Source: Reichenbachiella ulvae
GTDB lineage: Bacteria; Bacteroidota; Bacteroidia; Cytophagales; Cyclobacteriaceae
DNA: 64,000 bases
Reading direction: 5' to 3'
Assembly: GCF_025833875.1 (NCBI RefSeq)
Contig: NZ_JAOYOD010000001.1
Location: 1,736,001 to 1,800,000 of the forward strand
Shown here: positions 34,770-43,150 of the stretch, in pieces
How the letters are laid out: every line of letters starts with the position of its first letter
How positions within the stretch are numbered: position 1 is the stretch's first letter
Notes under the pieces: generated by a model
Told to the model about the DNA's origin: nothing
The model's input: the letters and a program-made list of their open reading frames with translations, nothing else
Databases searched by the model: none
Translations under genes and position numbers: made by a program

Positions 34770-36710
34770 TTAGATCTTTGCTGCTTCTTTGAACAAATCA
34801 ATGAATTCCTGATGAGAGAAACTTCCCAGGTCTCCTTCTCCATGTCTACGAGCAGAAACCTTGGACTCATCTCTTTCCTTCTCTCCTACGATCAGCATAT
34901 AAGGAATCTTCTTGGTCTCAGCATCACGAATTTTACGTCCGATCTTCTCATCTCGGTGATCGATGAATCCTCTGATGTCGTTCTCCTCCATCTGAGCATA
35001 GACCTCTTCGGCATAGGCTGCATACTTTTCAGAGATCGGCAACACAGCGATTTGATCTGGTGTCAACCATAGTGGGTATTTACCGGTACAGTGCTCAGTC
35101 AATACTGCCACGAATCTCTCCAAAGAACCGAATGGTGCTCTGTGCAGCATCACAGGTCTGTACTTTTGGTTGTCAGATCCGGTATACTCCAGTTCGAATC
35201 GCTCAGGCAGGTTGTAATCCACCTGGATCGTTCCCAACTGCCAGCTTCTCTTCAGCGCATCCTTCACCATAAAGTCTAACTTAGGACCATAGAATGCTGC
35301 TTCACCATATTCAGTCACTGTATTCAAACCCTTTTCAGCAGCTGCTTCCTGGATTGCCTTTTCAGCCTTCTCCCAGTTTTCGTCAGAGCCGATGTATTTC
35401 TCTCTATTCTCCGGATCACGCAAAGAAATCTGCGCCGTATAGTCATCAAAGCCCAAAGCCTTGAAAACATACAATACCAGGTCGATCACCTTCAAGAACT
35501 CCTCCTTCACCTGATCTGGCGTACAGAAGATGTGCGCATCATCCTGAGTAAATCCTCTTACTCGCGTCAAACCGTGCAACTCTCCGCTCTGCTCGTATCG
35601 ATACACAGTACCGAACTCAGCCAGACGCACTGGCAGATCTTTGTAAGACCTTGGTTTGGCCTTGTAGATCTCACAGTGATGAGGACAGTTCATCGGTTTT
35701 AGGAAGAACTCCTCTCCTTCGTTAGGCGTATGAATCGGCTGGAAAGAATCCTCGCCATATTTTTCATAGTGACCAGAAGTCACGTACAATTCCTTGTTTC
35801 CAATATGTGGTGTCACCACAGGATCATATCCGGCTTTCACCTGTGCTTTCTTCAGGAAGTTCTCCAATCTTTCGCGAAGCATCGCTCCCTTAGGCAACCA
35901 AAGTGGCAAGCCCTGTCCTACTTTCTGAGAGAAAGTAAACAGCTCCAGTTCCTTACCTAGTTTTCTGTGGTCACGCTTCTTGGCTTCTTCCAATAGCTCG
36001 AGATGTTCCTTCAGCTCTTTCTGCTTAGGGAATGTCACTGCATAGAGACGAGTCAATTGCTTGTTTTTCTCATCCCCTCTCCAGTAGGCACCTGCTACGT
36101 TTAATATTTTCACCGCTTTGATAAAACCGGTGTTTGGTATGTGTGGCCCTCTACATAGATCGGTAAATCCTCCCTGAGTATAGAAAGTAATCTCTCCATC
36201 CTCCAGGCCATCGATCAACTCTAATTTGTACTCATCACCCTTCTCTTCGAAATAGGCAATGGCGTCAGACTTGCTCACCTCCTTGCGGACATATTCATTC
36301 TTCTCACGCGCCAATTCGAGCATTTTATCTTCCAAAACCTTCAGGTTTTCAGAATCAAAATCCTGGTCACCAAAATCTATATCATAGTAGAATCCCCCTT
36401 CGATAGCCGGTCCGATTCCTAGTTTAATCCCTGGATAGAGTGCTTCTAGCGCCTCTGCCATCAGGTGAGCAGAAGAGTGCCAAAAAGTAGCCTTCCCTTC
36501 ATCCTGCTGCCAGGTCAAAAGCTTGATGGTCGCATCCGTGGTTATCGGGCGGGTGGCGTCCCACACCTGTCCATTCACTTCAGCTGCCAGTACGTTTCTC
36601 GCAAGGCCTTCGCTGATGCTCAATGCTACATCTAAACCAGAAGAGCCTTTTTCAAGCTCTTTGACACTGCCATCGGGCAGAGTGATTTTAATCATGTTGT
36701 CACTCATCAA
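34770..36710 (-). CDS. thrS: Threonine-tRNA ligase
   Basis: 646 aa. TGS domain at 1-65 ('[23 protein letters not shown]'). The editing domain has the H-x-x-x-H zinc-type site '[16 protein letters not shown]'. The class II catalytic core shows '[15 protein letters not shown]' (zinc ligand Cys), '[14 protein letters not shown]' and '[11 protein letters not shown]'. The anticodon-binding domain is at about 545-640. It charges tRNA-Thr and edits Ser. It follows the TPR lipoprotein gene by 12 nt in the same direction. Confidence 0.98.
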   Translation of the reverse strand: MMSDNMIKITLPDGSVKELEKGSSGLDVALSISEGLARNVLAAEVNGQVWDATRPITTDATIKLLTWQQDEGKATFWHSSAHLMAEALEALYPGIKLGIGPAIEGGFYYDIDFGDQDFDSENLKVLEDKMLELAREKNEYVRKEVSKSDAIAYFEEKGDEYKLELIDGLEDGEITFYTQGGFTDLCRGPHIPNTGFIKAVKILNVAGAYWRGDEKNKQLTRLYAVTFPKQKELKEHLELLEEAKKRDHRKLGKELELFTFSQKVGQGLPLWLPKGAMLRERLENFLKKAQVKAGYDPVVTPHIGNKELYVTSGHYEKYGEDSFQPIHTPNEGEEFFLKPMNCPHHCEIYKAKPRSYKDLPVRLAEFGTVYRYEQSGELHGLTRVRGFTQDDAHIFCTPDQVKEEFLKVIDLVLYVFKALGFDDYTAQISLRDPENREKYIGSDENWEKAEKAIQEAAAEKGLNTVTEYGEAAFYGPKLDFMVKDALKRSWQLGTIQVDYNLPERFELEYTGSDNQKYRPVMLHRAPFGSLERFVAVLTEHCTGKYPLWLTPDQIAVLPISEKYAAYAEEVYAQMEENDIRGFIDHRDEKIGRKIRDAETKKIPYMLIVGEKERDESKVSARRHGEGDLGSFSHQEFIDLFKEAAKI

Positions 36711-36722
36711 TCCTATTTTTAC

Positions 36723-37805
36723 TTATTGTTTCGGAGCGGCAAAGTCAAACGTAGGTATGGCTGCCTTCTTCTCCTTAATTTGGCGCAAATATGCAATTTT
36801 TCCATTTACTTTTCTCTGTCCTTCCAAGGCTTCTTCATTCAAAGAATCAAGAGAGAGTACTATGTCGTAATACTGAAGAGAGCTGGTATAATATCCCCTT
36901 TGGTCAAACACCTCTCCTTTCATCAGTAAGGCATCAAGGTGAGTAGAATCCGTTTCCAGAATTTTAGTCGCACACCACAAAGCAGAATCGTATTGCAGAG
37001 CAGTCAGGTAATAGCTTGCCAACTCCTCTCCAGCCTGCACTTTTCCCTTTTCAAACATCTGCATTAGTATTTGGTTGGCCTCTTCATTGGCCCCTTGCTC
37101 ACGAAGTATTTTAACCTTGACCGAATTCACTTCATTCTTTCCTTCACCAAAGCCTTCCGTTCGATCCAGCCATCGTATCGCCTCATCTATCTGCTTGTTA
37201 GCCGCATGGATCGTGGCAGCTTTTATGGCCGTGTTGTAATCCGAATGATCCAACTCCCAGGCCTTCTGGTAATACTCCAGAGCTGACAAACTATCCCCCA
37301 TATTCAGATAAATATCTGCCTTATCTGCATAGAACACAGGATTTGTACGATGGACCAAAATGGCGTTATTGATTTGATCTATCGCCAACTCATATTCTTC
37401 CAGCTCCCGATAAATCTTCGCCTTCAACTCGTAGATATCCAAAGACTCATTGGAGGAAGCATCGAGTTGGTTCAGAAGTGACATGGCCTGCATGTAAGAC
37501 TGTTCTGAAAAGTAATACTCTGCCAACAGCACATTGACCAATGGATCCTGAAATTGGGAAGAGAAAATCTTATTGGCCTCTGCATATCCAAAACCCTCCC
37601 AGGCTTTTTCCTTCTCCTGCTTCAGGTATTGAATCACGAATTCGTCCTGCAAGACCTCATTGACATCAAGGGTAAGTCCAGATATTTCGATTTGGCGCTG
37701 AGCTACCAAACCATGCATTTCATTTTGGCCATACCTATGAACACAGCTACACAAAAAAGTGCAAATCAAGAACAAACAAGTCCGGATGAAATGGCTTTCT
37801 CTCAT
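36723..37805 (-). CDS. TPR-repeat lipoprotein
   Basis: 360 aa. The signal sequence has a lipobox-like 'CTFLCSC' near residue 20. About six to eight TPR repeats span 55-340 ('VLLAEYYFSEQSYMQAMSLLNQLDA', 'DKADIYLNMGDSLSALEYYQKAWELDHS', 'GEVFDQRGYYTSSLQYYDIVLSLD'). TPR arrays hold protein partners. It is co-transcribed with thrS (12 nt gap), without an obvious functional link. Probably a periplasm-facing scaffold protein. Confidence 0.82.
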   Translation of the reverse strand: MRESHFIRTCLFLICTFLCSCVHRYGQNEMHGLVAQRQIEISGLTLDVNEVLQDEFVIQYLKQEKEKAWEGFGYAEANKIFSSQFQDPLVNVLLAEYYFSEQSYMQAMSLLNQLDASSNESLDIYELKAKIYRELEEYELAIDQINNAILVHRTNPVFYADKADIYLNMGDSLSALEYYQKAWELDHSDYNTAIKAATIHAANKQIDEAIRWLDRTEGFGEGKNEVNSVKVKILREQGANEEANQILMQMFEKGKVQAGEELASYYLTALQYDSALWCATKILETDSTHLDALLMKGEVFDQRGYYTSSLQYYDIVLSLDSLNEEALEGQRKVNGKIAYLRQIKEKKAAIPTFDFAAPKQ

Positions 37806-38250
37806 CCTGCAAAACTAATCACTTTGACAGATCTAATTTTAATTATCCCCCAGTCTCTTTTCAACTAATAATATAGCGCCAAAACTATCCATTTGCTGAC
37901 CGATACAGTTAGGTAATTCCCCTAGTGAATTAGGGGAACTCTTATTTAAAGCCAATAAAAAAAGGCAATGTTTGGATGTTAAAGCTATTCTTGCTAACAT
38001 TCACAATTGATTTAATGTGAAAAGTATTCATCGAGAAAAAGAGACTTCACTTATCCCGATTTTGATAGGTTTACGCAAACCAAACCACCTTAAGTAAAGC
38101 CTATCAAAAAAACCTCTTTAATTTTCTTTGAATAGTGCAAACAATAGATGTATTTTGAAGCATGTGTTGAATTCATAGCTTTTAACTTAATTGTACATCT
38201 AAGTTGATAAGCATGAGCAGGATTGTTAGATCAATCAATTTTTGATATAA
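37806..38250. other. Intergenic region with two hairpins between divergent genes
   Basis: 445 bp without a gene. TTCCCCTA-GTGAAT-TAGGGGAA is at 37917-37938 (8-bp perfect stem). A second imperfect dyad, TGATAGGTTTAC / GTAAAGCCTATCA, is at 38063-38106. Neither has a T-run in the right place for a terminator. The right part carries the promoter-like text for the signalling operon. Confidence 0.6.
38127..38157 (+). promoter_or_regulatory. Putative promoter of signalling operon
   Basis: TTTG (38127-38130), a 20-bp spacer, then TATTTTG (38151-38157), close to the Bacteroidota TTTG / TAnnTTTG pattern. It leaves a leader of about 90 nt before the SiaB-like gene. Confidence 0.45.
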
Positions 38251-38823
38251 ATGGACTTATTAAAAAAATATAAAAACATTTACGACACCAACATCTTACT
38301 GATGTATAAAGGTGAAGTAACTTTTGATTTGGTCACCTCCATTATCGAAACCCTGGATGGTAGAATTGGTGAAATCGAAAGTGATAGATTGATCAAGAAG
38401 AAGTTTTACGGAGCAGCTACTGAGTGTATTCAGAACTTATATCACCACATGGATGAAGTGTCTGACGAAAACATTGACACTTATGATTCCAAAGCAGGCC
38501 TACTCATGGTGACTGCCAGAAAGAAATTTTTCAATATCATGACGGGAAACTTTATACCTAATGACAAAATTAACGGTATAAAGGCCAAGATTGACAACAT
38601 CAACACATTGGAAAAAGAAGAGCTTAAAAAGCTCTACAAAGAGATACTATATAATGAAGAGTTTTCTGACAAAGGGACCGCAGGTTTAGGTTTTGTAGAA
38701 ATTGCCAGAAAAACAGGGCAGAAACTGTCCTATGAATTTCATAAAGTGAATGACGAGTATTCCTATTTCACTTTGCAAATAAGAGTTTCGAGATTAAAGA
38801 AAGAAGAACTGGCTGAAGCATAA
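38251..38823 (+). CDS. SiaB-family protein kinase (anti-anti-sigma-type switch kinase)
   Basis: 190 aa. A GHKL-like ATPase fold is suggested by 'FYGAATECIQNLYHHMDEV' (N-box-like E/N), 'SKAGLLMVTARKKFFNIMTG' and 'DKGTAGLGFVEIARKTG' (glycine-rich lid). In Pseudomonas, SiaB phosphorylates the small SiaC protein and the PP2C phosphatase SiaA reverses it. Here a PP2C-type response regulator is encoded three genes on, so the same kinase/phosphatase logic is likely. First gene of a five-gene operon. Confidence 0.82.
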   Translation: MDLLKKYKNIYDTNILLMYKGEVTFDLVTSIIETLDGRIGEIESDRLIKKKFYGAATECIQNLYHHMDEVSDENIDTYDSKAGLLMVTARKKFFNIMTGNFIPNDKINGIKAKIDNINTLEKEELKKLYKEILYNEEFSDKGTAGLGFVEIARKTGQKLSYEFHKVNDEYSYFTLQIRVSRLKKEELAEA

Positions 38824-38844
38824 TCGCTTACGAAGAAGAAGAAC

Positions 38845-39390
38845 ATGAAAGAACTTTACCACGAGGAGCAGAAGATTTTGTCGGACTATGTCGGCAAGGT
38901 AAAGCAGAAGGATTTGAGTATGGACGATGCGGTAAACATTGCGGTTCATTACAAGGATCTGTTGGATCAAAGTAAAGTTATCACCCGAATCAGTGATAGA
39001 CTACAGAAGAAATTAGACCATGCCAACCAAAAAATTAAAACTCAAAATGTAGAAATCCAGAAGAAGAATACAGAACTGGAAGAAACAATTGACCAACTAG
39101 ACAAAATGACGGTTGGTAAAAAGGCCTCAAGAATCATGTTTGTGATAGCAATTGTCCTTTTCATATCAGAAGAGCAATTTCTAGCCCCTGTCATCAACGA
39201 TATGATAGATATCGAATATGTAGGATTGGTCATTTTACTTGTGATCGCGATGTTTTTGAAGTTCTTTGAAGGTATGCTCGAGAGTTATTTCTTGAAACAG
39301 ACCAAAAAGAAAATTCTTAATAAAAAAAACTCCGAATCTAGCGATGGAAAAATGAGTAGCAATAGTTTTTCTTACGTCGAAGGAAAATAA
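38845..39390 (+). CDS. Coiled-coil membrane protein of signalling operon
   Basis: 181 aa. A helical coiled coil spans residues 40-95 ('QKLDHANQKIKTQNVEIQKKNTELEETIDQ'). Two transmembrane helices follow, at about 97-117 ('ASRIMFVIAIVLFISEEQFL') and 127-147 ('IEYVGLVILLVIAMFLKFFE'). The tail is Lys/Ser-rich. No known family. It lies 21 nt after the SiaB-like gene and may tether the pathway to the membrane. Confidence 0.75.
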   Translation: MKELYHEEQKILSDYVGKVKQKDLSMDDAVNIAVHYKDLLDQSKVITRISDRLQKKLDHANQKIKTQNVEIQKKNTELEETIDQLDKMTVGKKASRIMFVIAIVLFISEEQFLAPVINDMIDIEYVGLVILLVIAMFLKFFEGMLESYFLKQTKKKILNKKNSESSDGKMSSNSFSYVEGK

Positions 39391-39420
39391 CTAAACGATA
39401 TCACCTGAAACCAAAACAAA

Positions 39421-41322
39421 ATGAAAAAGGACAATCTGATACGTTCTTATGTATTGACCTTAATACTGATAATTATCGGGTTATTCGTTGGTCAATTCTT
39501 TGTTCAGAATACGATCCGAGTAAATAAAAATGACGCCAGACTCGTAAAACTCGCGCAAAGACAAGCCACCCTGAGTGAGGACTTAGCCAAAAACGCCACG
39601 CTGATCACTACCGATCGAATCATGAACAGCGAGCGCAACTTCAGCATTATCCAAAAACGTTTGGTTTCTTCACTCGAAGAGTTTGTCAAAATCCAAAAAG
39701 GCCTGAAAGAAGGCGATCCCGAATTAGGATTGAACAAGGTTGAAAACTCTTATGAGGTTATTAGTCTTCTCGAAAATTCAGATTTGTATTTTGAAGAAAT
39801 TAGAGATGCAACCAAAGAAATCATAAACGTAAGTTATAACGACGATCTGGAGACCAAAAAACAGATCATTGATCGTGCATTTATCAATATACGTGACCAG
39901 CAAGCAGACTATACCCAGCTGGCCAATGATATAGCAGACATGTACGAAGAGGAAGCCAGTATCAACAAAGGAGGTTCATCCACTATGGGCTTCATCATCA
40001 TGGCTATTATTATAGGTATCATACTTGTGCAGGCATCCTTTATTTTCAGACCGGCAATTAACCTGGCCTACAAGAACTTCTTGACTGCAAATGAGGCATT
40101 CGTTAGACTTCAGAAATCTGAGGAGCAAATTAGAAAGAGTGCTGAAAAGCAATTGGAAGCCAACGAGAAGCTGATTCTTTCGCAACGTGCCCTTGAGCAG
40201 CGTAACAAAAAATTAAAACTGTCAGAGCAGGAAATCCTGAAGAGTTCGAGAAAACAAATAGAGGTCAACGAAAAATTGATCAAAGTACAGGACGAACTTA
40301 GAAAAGCCTACGATCGAGTAAAATACTCAGAAGAGCGCATGCGTAATATTGCTGAGGAGCAGTTAGAAGCAACAGAGAAACTGATGATCACGGAGAATCA
40401 GTTGAAAATGGCACTTGAACACGAAAAAGACAGTAAGCAAGAGCTCAAAAACACGCTGGACAACTTGAAGAGTACCCAATCTCAGCTGGTTCAGTCAGAA
40501 AAAATGGCGTCTTTGGGTCAGTTGACGGCAGGTATTGCCCACGAGATCAATAACCCTATCAACTTCGTTTACAATGGTATTGACACTTTGAAGGTATCGC
40601 TTGATGATCTGATGATCATTGTAAACAAATATGAAGAACTAGAAACCAGCGAAGACTACAAAGCGACTCTCGAAGAACTGAAAGAGCTTAAAGAGGAGTT
40701 CTCTTATGACGATCTTCTGGAAGATCTCAAAGAACTGGTAGCGGATATTAAGAAAGGAGCAGTTAGAACCATCGAGATTGTAAAAGGTCTAAGGGTATTC
40801 TCTAGACTAGATGAAGAGGAGATGAAGCCAGCATTGATTAACGATGCATTGGATGCCACCCTTACTCTCCTACGTAACAAAACGAAAAACCGCATCGAAC
40901 TCAAAAAATACTATGATGAGGATCTGGATGAAATCAACTGCTACCCAGGTCAGCTCAATCAAGTATTCATGAACATCTTGAGTAATGCAATTCAGGCCAT
41001 TCCTGAAGAAAGAAAAGATGGAGAAATACAGCTGTATACTGAAAATCAGGATCAGCACATCATGATCAAAATTAAAGACAATGGCTCTGGTATGTCAGAG
41101 CAAGTCAAAAGAAGAATATTTGAACCTTTCTTTACAACCAAACCTGTAGGAATTGGGACAGGTCTGGGAATGTCTATTACCTTTGGTATTATTGAAAAAC
41201 ATGGAGGTAATATCTATGTAAATAGTGAAGAAGGGAAAGGTACTGAGTTTTCTATCCTACTGCCAAAACACCTGGCAGAGAAGAAGGGTCAGGAGAAAGT
41301 TTCTCAATCTCAAAATGCCTAA
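39421..41322 (+). CDS. Sensor histidine kinase
   Basis: 633 aa. TM1 at about 8-28, a periplasmic helical sensor of about 150 residues, TM2 at about 190-210, then a long coiled coil (215-345) with repeated 'K/R-x-x-E-A-N-E-K-L' units. HisKA has the phospho-acceptor His374 in 'GIAHEINNPINF'. The HATPase_c domain shows 'NQVFMNILSNAIQAIP' (N-box), 'DNGSGM' (G1) and 'GTGLGMS' (G2). Autophosphorylates on His and likely signals to the response regulator encoded 16 nt downstream. Confidence 0.95.
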   Translation: MKKDNLIRSYVLTLILIIIGLFVGQFFVQNTIRVNKNDARLVKLAQRQATLSEDLAKNATLITTDRIMNSERNFSIIQKRLVSSLEEFVKIQKGLKEGDPELGLNKVENSYEVISLLENSDLYFEEIRDATKEIINVSYNDDLETKKQIIDRAFINIRDQQADYTQLANDIADMYEEEASINKGGSSTMGFIIMAIIIGIILVQASFIFRPAINLAYKNFLTANEAFVRLQKSEEQIRKSAEKQLEANEKLILSQRALEQRNKKLKLSEQEILKSSRKQIEVNEKLIKVQDELRKAYDRVKYSEERMRNIAEEQLEATEKLMITENQLKMALEHEKDSKQELKNTLDNLKSTQSQLVQSEKMASLGQLTAGIAHEINNPINFVYNGIDTLKVSLDDLMIIVNKYEELETSEDYKATLEELKELKEEFSYDDLLEDLKELVADIKKGAVRTIEIVKGLRVFSRLDEEEMKPALINDALDATLTLLRNKTKNRIELKKYYDEDLDEINCYPGQLNQVFMNILSNAIQAIPEERKDGEIQLYTENQDQHIMIKIKDNGSGMSEQVKRRIFEPFFTTKPVGIGTGLGMSITFGIIEKHGGNIYVNSEEGKGTEFSILLPKHLAEKKGQEKVSQSQNA

Positions 41323-41338
41323 TTGATTAGAAATTATA

Positions 41339-42634
41339 ATGGAGCAAAACGATTTAGTAGTAGAGCAAGAGCAAGCGCCAAAGCCCCCAAAATCAAGAGA
41401 TAAGTACACGATACTTTATGTTGATGATGAGGAAAGCAACCTGAGAATCTTTAGGATGGCATTCAAGCGTGAGTACAATGTACTTACAGCTCTAGGTGGT
41501 AATGAAGCCATCCAAATGCTAAGGGAGAATGATATACAGTGTTTGATCACTGACCAGAAAATGCCAGAAATGACAGGTACGGAACTTCTCGAAAGAGTGC
41601 TTCCTGAATTCCCTGATGTCATTAGGATGATTCTTACCGGTTTTGCAGACATAGAAGCGATCGTAAAGGCCGTCAACAAATGCGGCATCTATAAGTATAT
41701 CACCAAACCCTGGGATAAGGGCGAGATGAAATTAACGATTGACAAAGCGCTTGAAGCCTATGAGCTAAAAAGTGACAAGATCAATCTAATTAGAGAACTA
41801 GAAAAGGCTAACGAAAGCCTGGAAGAAAAGGTAGAACAACGTACCAAGGAACTAGCAGAAGTGAACAAAAGACTCATGGATAGTATCAAATACGCCATGA
41901 CGATTCAAAATGCCATGCTAGTGTCTCCAGAACTGATCAAAGAGGCCATTTCAGATTTCTTCTTGATCTTTAGACCACTAGACATTGTAAGTGGTGACTT
42001 CTATTGGATTGCCGAAGTAGAGGATGAAGATGGAAATGCCTTAACCTGTATTGCTTGTGTAGATTGTACTGGCCATGGTGTAGCAGGAGCCCTGATGAGT
42101 ATGATCGGTGAGTCCCTGCTCAACCAAATTGTTCACGAACATGAAATCACTGACGTTGACGAAATTTTAGTGAATCTCAATATTGGTATCATTGAAATCC
42201 TGAATCAAGAAGAGAATGAAAACCACCATGGAATGGATGCTAGTATTCTCGTAATTGATAGAGCTAAGTCTAAAGTGTATTTTTCAGGTGCCAAACAGAA
42301 CTTACTCTATTCTAAAGAGGGTAAAATAGAGACCGTCAAAGGAGATAGATTCTCTATTGGTGGAATGACCGACCAGGAAAGAAAACATACAAAACATGAA
42401 GTAGACTTCATCGAAGGAGAAACAAGCTTCTATATGTTTTCAGATGGTTTCCCAGATCAATTTGGTGGACCAAACAACAAGAAATTCAGCGCAGCACGTT
42501 TGACGAAATGCCTGGAAGAAAACATGGACAAACCCATGGACGAACAAAAATCTATTATTGAGAAGACTCTGGATGATTGGATCGGTAATGAAAAACAAAC
42601 TGATGATATCATGATCATGGGAATTCAAATATAA
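41339..42634 (+). CDS. Response regulator with SpoIIE/PP2C phosphatase output
   Basis: 431 aa. The receiver domain (23-140) has acidic 'DDEE' at 29-32, the phospho-acceptor Asp72 in 'LITDQKMPEMTG' and Lys in 'YITKPWDKG'. A coiled-coil linker covers 155-190. The PP2C/SpoIIE domain (195-431) has metal-binding 'SGDFYW', 'DCTGHGVAGALMS' and 'SDGFPDQFGG'. The phosphatase probably removes phosphate from a STAS/SiaC-like partner of the SiaB-like kinase, switching under control of the histidine kinase. Confidence 0.93.
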   Translation: MEQNDLVVEQEQAPKPPKSRDKYTILYVDDEESNLRIFRMAFKREYNVLTALGGNEAIQMLRENDIQCLITDQKMPEMTGTELLERVLPEFPDVIRMILTGFADIEAIVKAVNKCGIYKYITKPWDKGEMKLTIDKALEAYELKSDKINLIRELEKANESLEEKVEQRTKELAEVNKRLMDSIKYAMTIQNAMLVSPELIKEAISDFFLIFRPLDIVSGDFYWIAEVEDEDGNALTCIACVDCTGHGVAGALMSMIGESLLNQIVHEHEITDVDEILVNLNIGIIEILNQEENENHHGMDASILVIDRAKSKVYFSGAKQNLLYSKEGKIETVKGDRFSIGGMTDQERKHTKHEVDFIEGETSFYMFSDGFPDQFGGPNNKKFSAARLTKCLEENMDKPMDEQKSIIEKTLDDWIGNEKQTDDIMIMGIQI

Positions 42635-42656
42635 GGAATCAGCTAAGGAGGAGTGT

Positions 42657-42899
42657 ATGAAGATAAAGGTGATAACATTAAAGAATTGGTGCAATAAAAA
42701 CATTACACCATTGGCGTGGCAAAGGATCATCATCAAGGTCCTGCCCGAATTAAGAGAAAAGGGATTCGAACTGGAAGAGCTCGAAGAACCATCTCCAGAA
42801 CGTGCATTCAAGGAAGAAGAGTTCAAACTCTTTTCGGACGCATTAAATAGTCTCTACAATATTAGCTTTCCAAAAGAAGTTTTGGATAAGATACAGTAG
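42657..42899 (+). CDS. Small protein ending the signalling operon
   Basis: 80 aa, no recognised family, no signal peptide. It is acidic in the centre ('FELEELEEPSPERAFKEEEF') with amphipathic helices at both ends. It lies 22 nt after the PP2C gene and before the terminator, so it is co-transcribed. It could be the phospho-target or adaptor that replaces SiaC, but this is speculation. Confidence 0.65.
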   Translation: MKIKVITLKNWCNKNITPLAWQRIIIKVLPELREKGFELEELEEPSPERAFKEEEFKLFSDALNSLYNISFPKEVLDKIQ

Positions 42900-42922
42900 T
42901 GCTAATTTCAACTTAGAAAATT

Positions 42923-42945
42923 AGCTTCACCTTGAAGCTTTTTTT
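42923..42945 (+). terminator. Rho-independent terminator of signalling operon
   Basis: Stem AGCTTCA / TGAAGCT with a CCT loop and six T, ending exactly where the next start codon begins. Confidence 0.88.
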
Positions 42946-43143
42946 ATGCCTATGAGAATCAAAAAACATATCATACTCCTCCTATCTACGCTTCTCATAC
43001 TAGGACTTCCATCCTGCGGCCCTAAGTTATTCTCCAACAGAGTAGTTGTAGTCAAGCCTAAAAACAGGGTTTTCTCGAGATATAACCACCAAAAACACTC
43101 TAAAAGAAAAAGGACAAAGAAAGTTAGAATGAGAACCTATTAA
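42946..43143 (+). CDS. Small basic lipoprotein
   Basis: 65 aa. 'HIILLLSTLLILGLPSC' is a signal peptide with a lipobox ending at Cys24. The mature part is about 40 residues and strongly basic, rich in K, R and H, ending 'RKRTKKVRMRTY'. The start at 42946 touches the terminator; the next ATG at 42952 is equally possible. No family recognised. Converges on the acyl-CoA dehydrogenase gene 7 bp away. Confidence 0.6.
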   Translation: MPMRIKKHIILLLSTLLILGLPSCGPKLFSNRVVVVKPKNRVFSRYNHQKHSKRKRTKKVRMRTY

Positions 43144-43150
43144 GTTCTCA

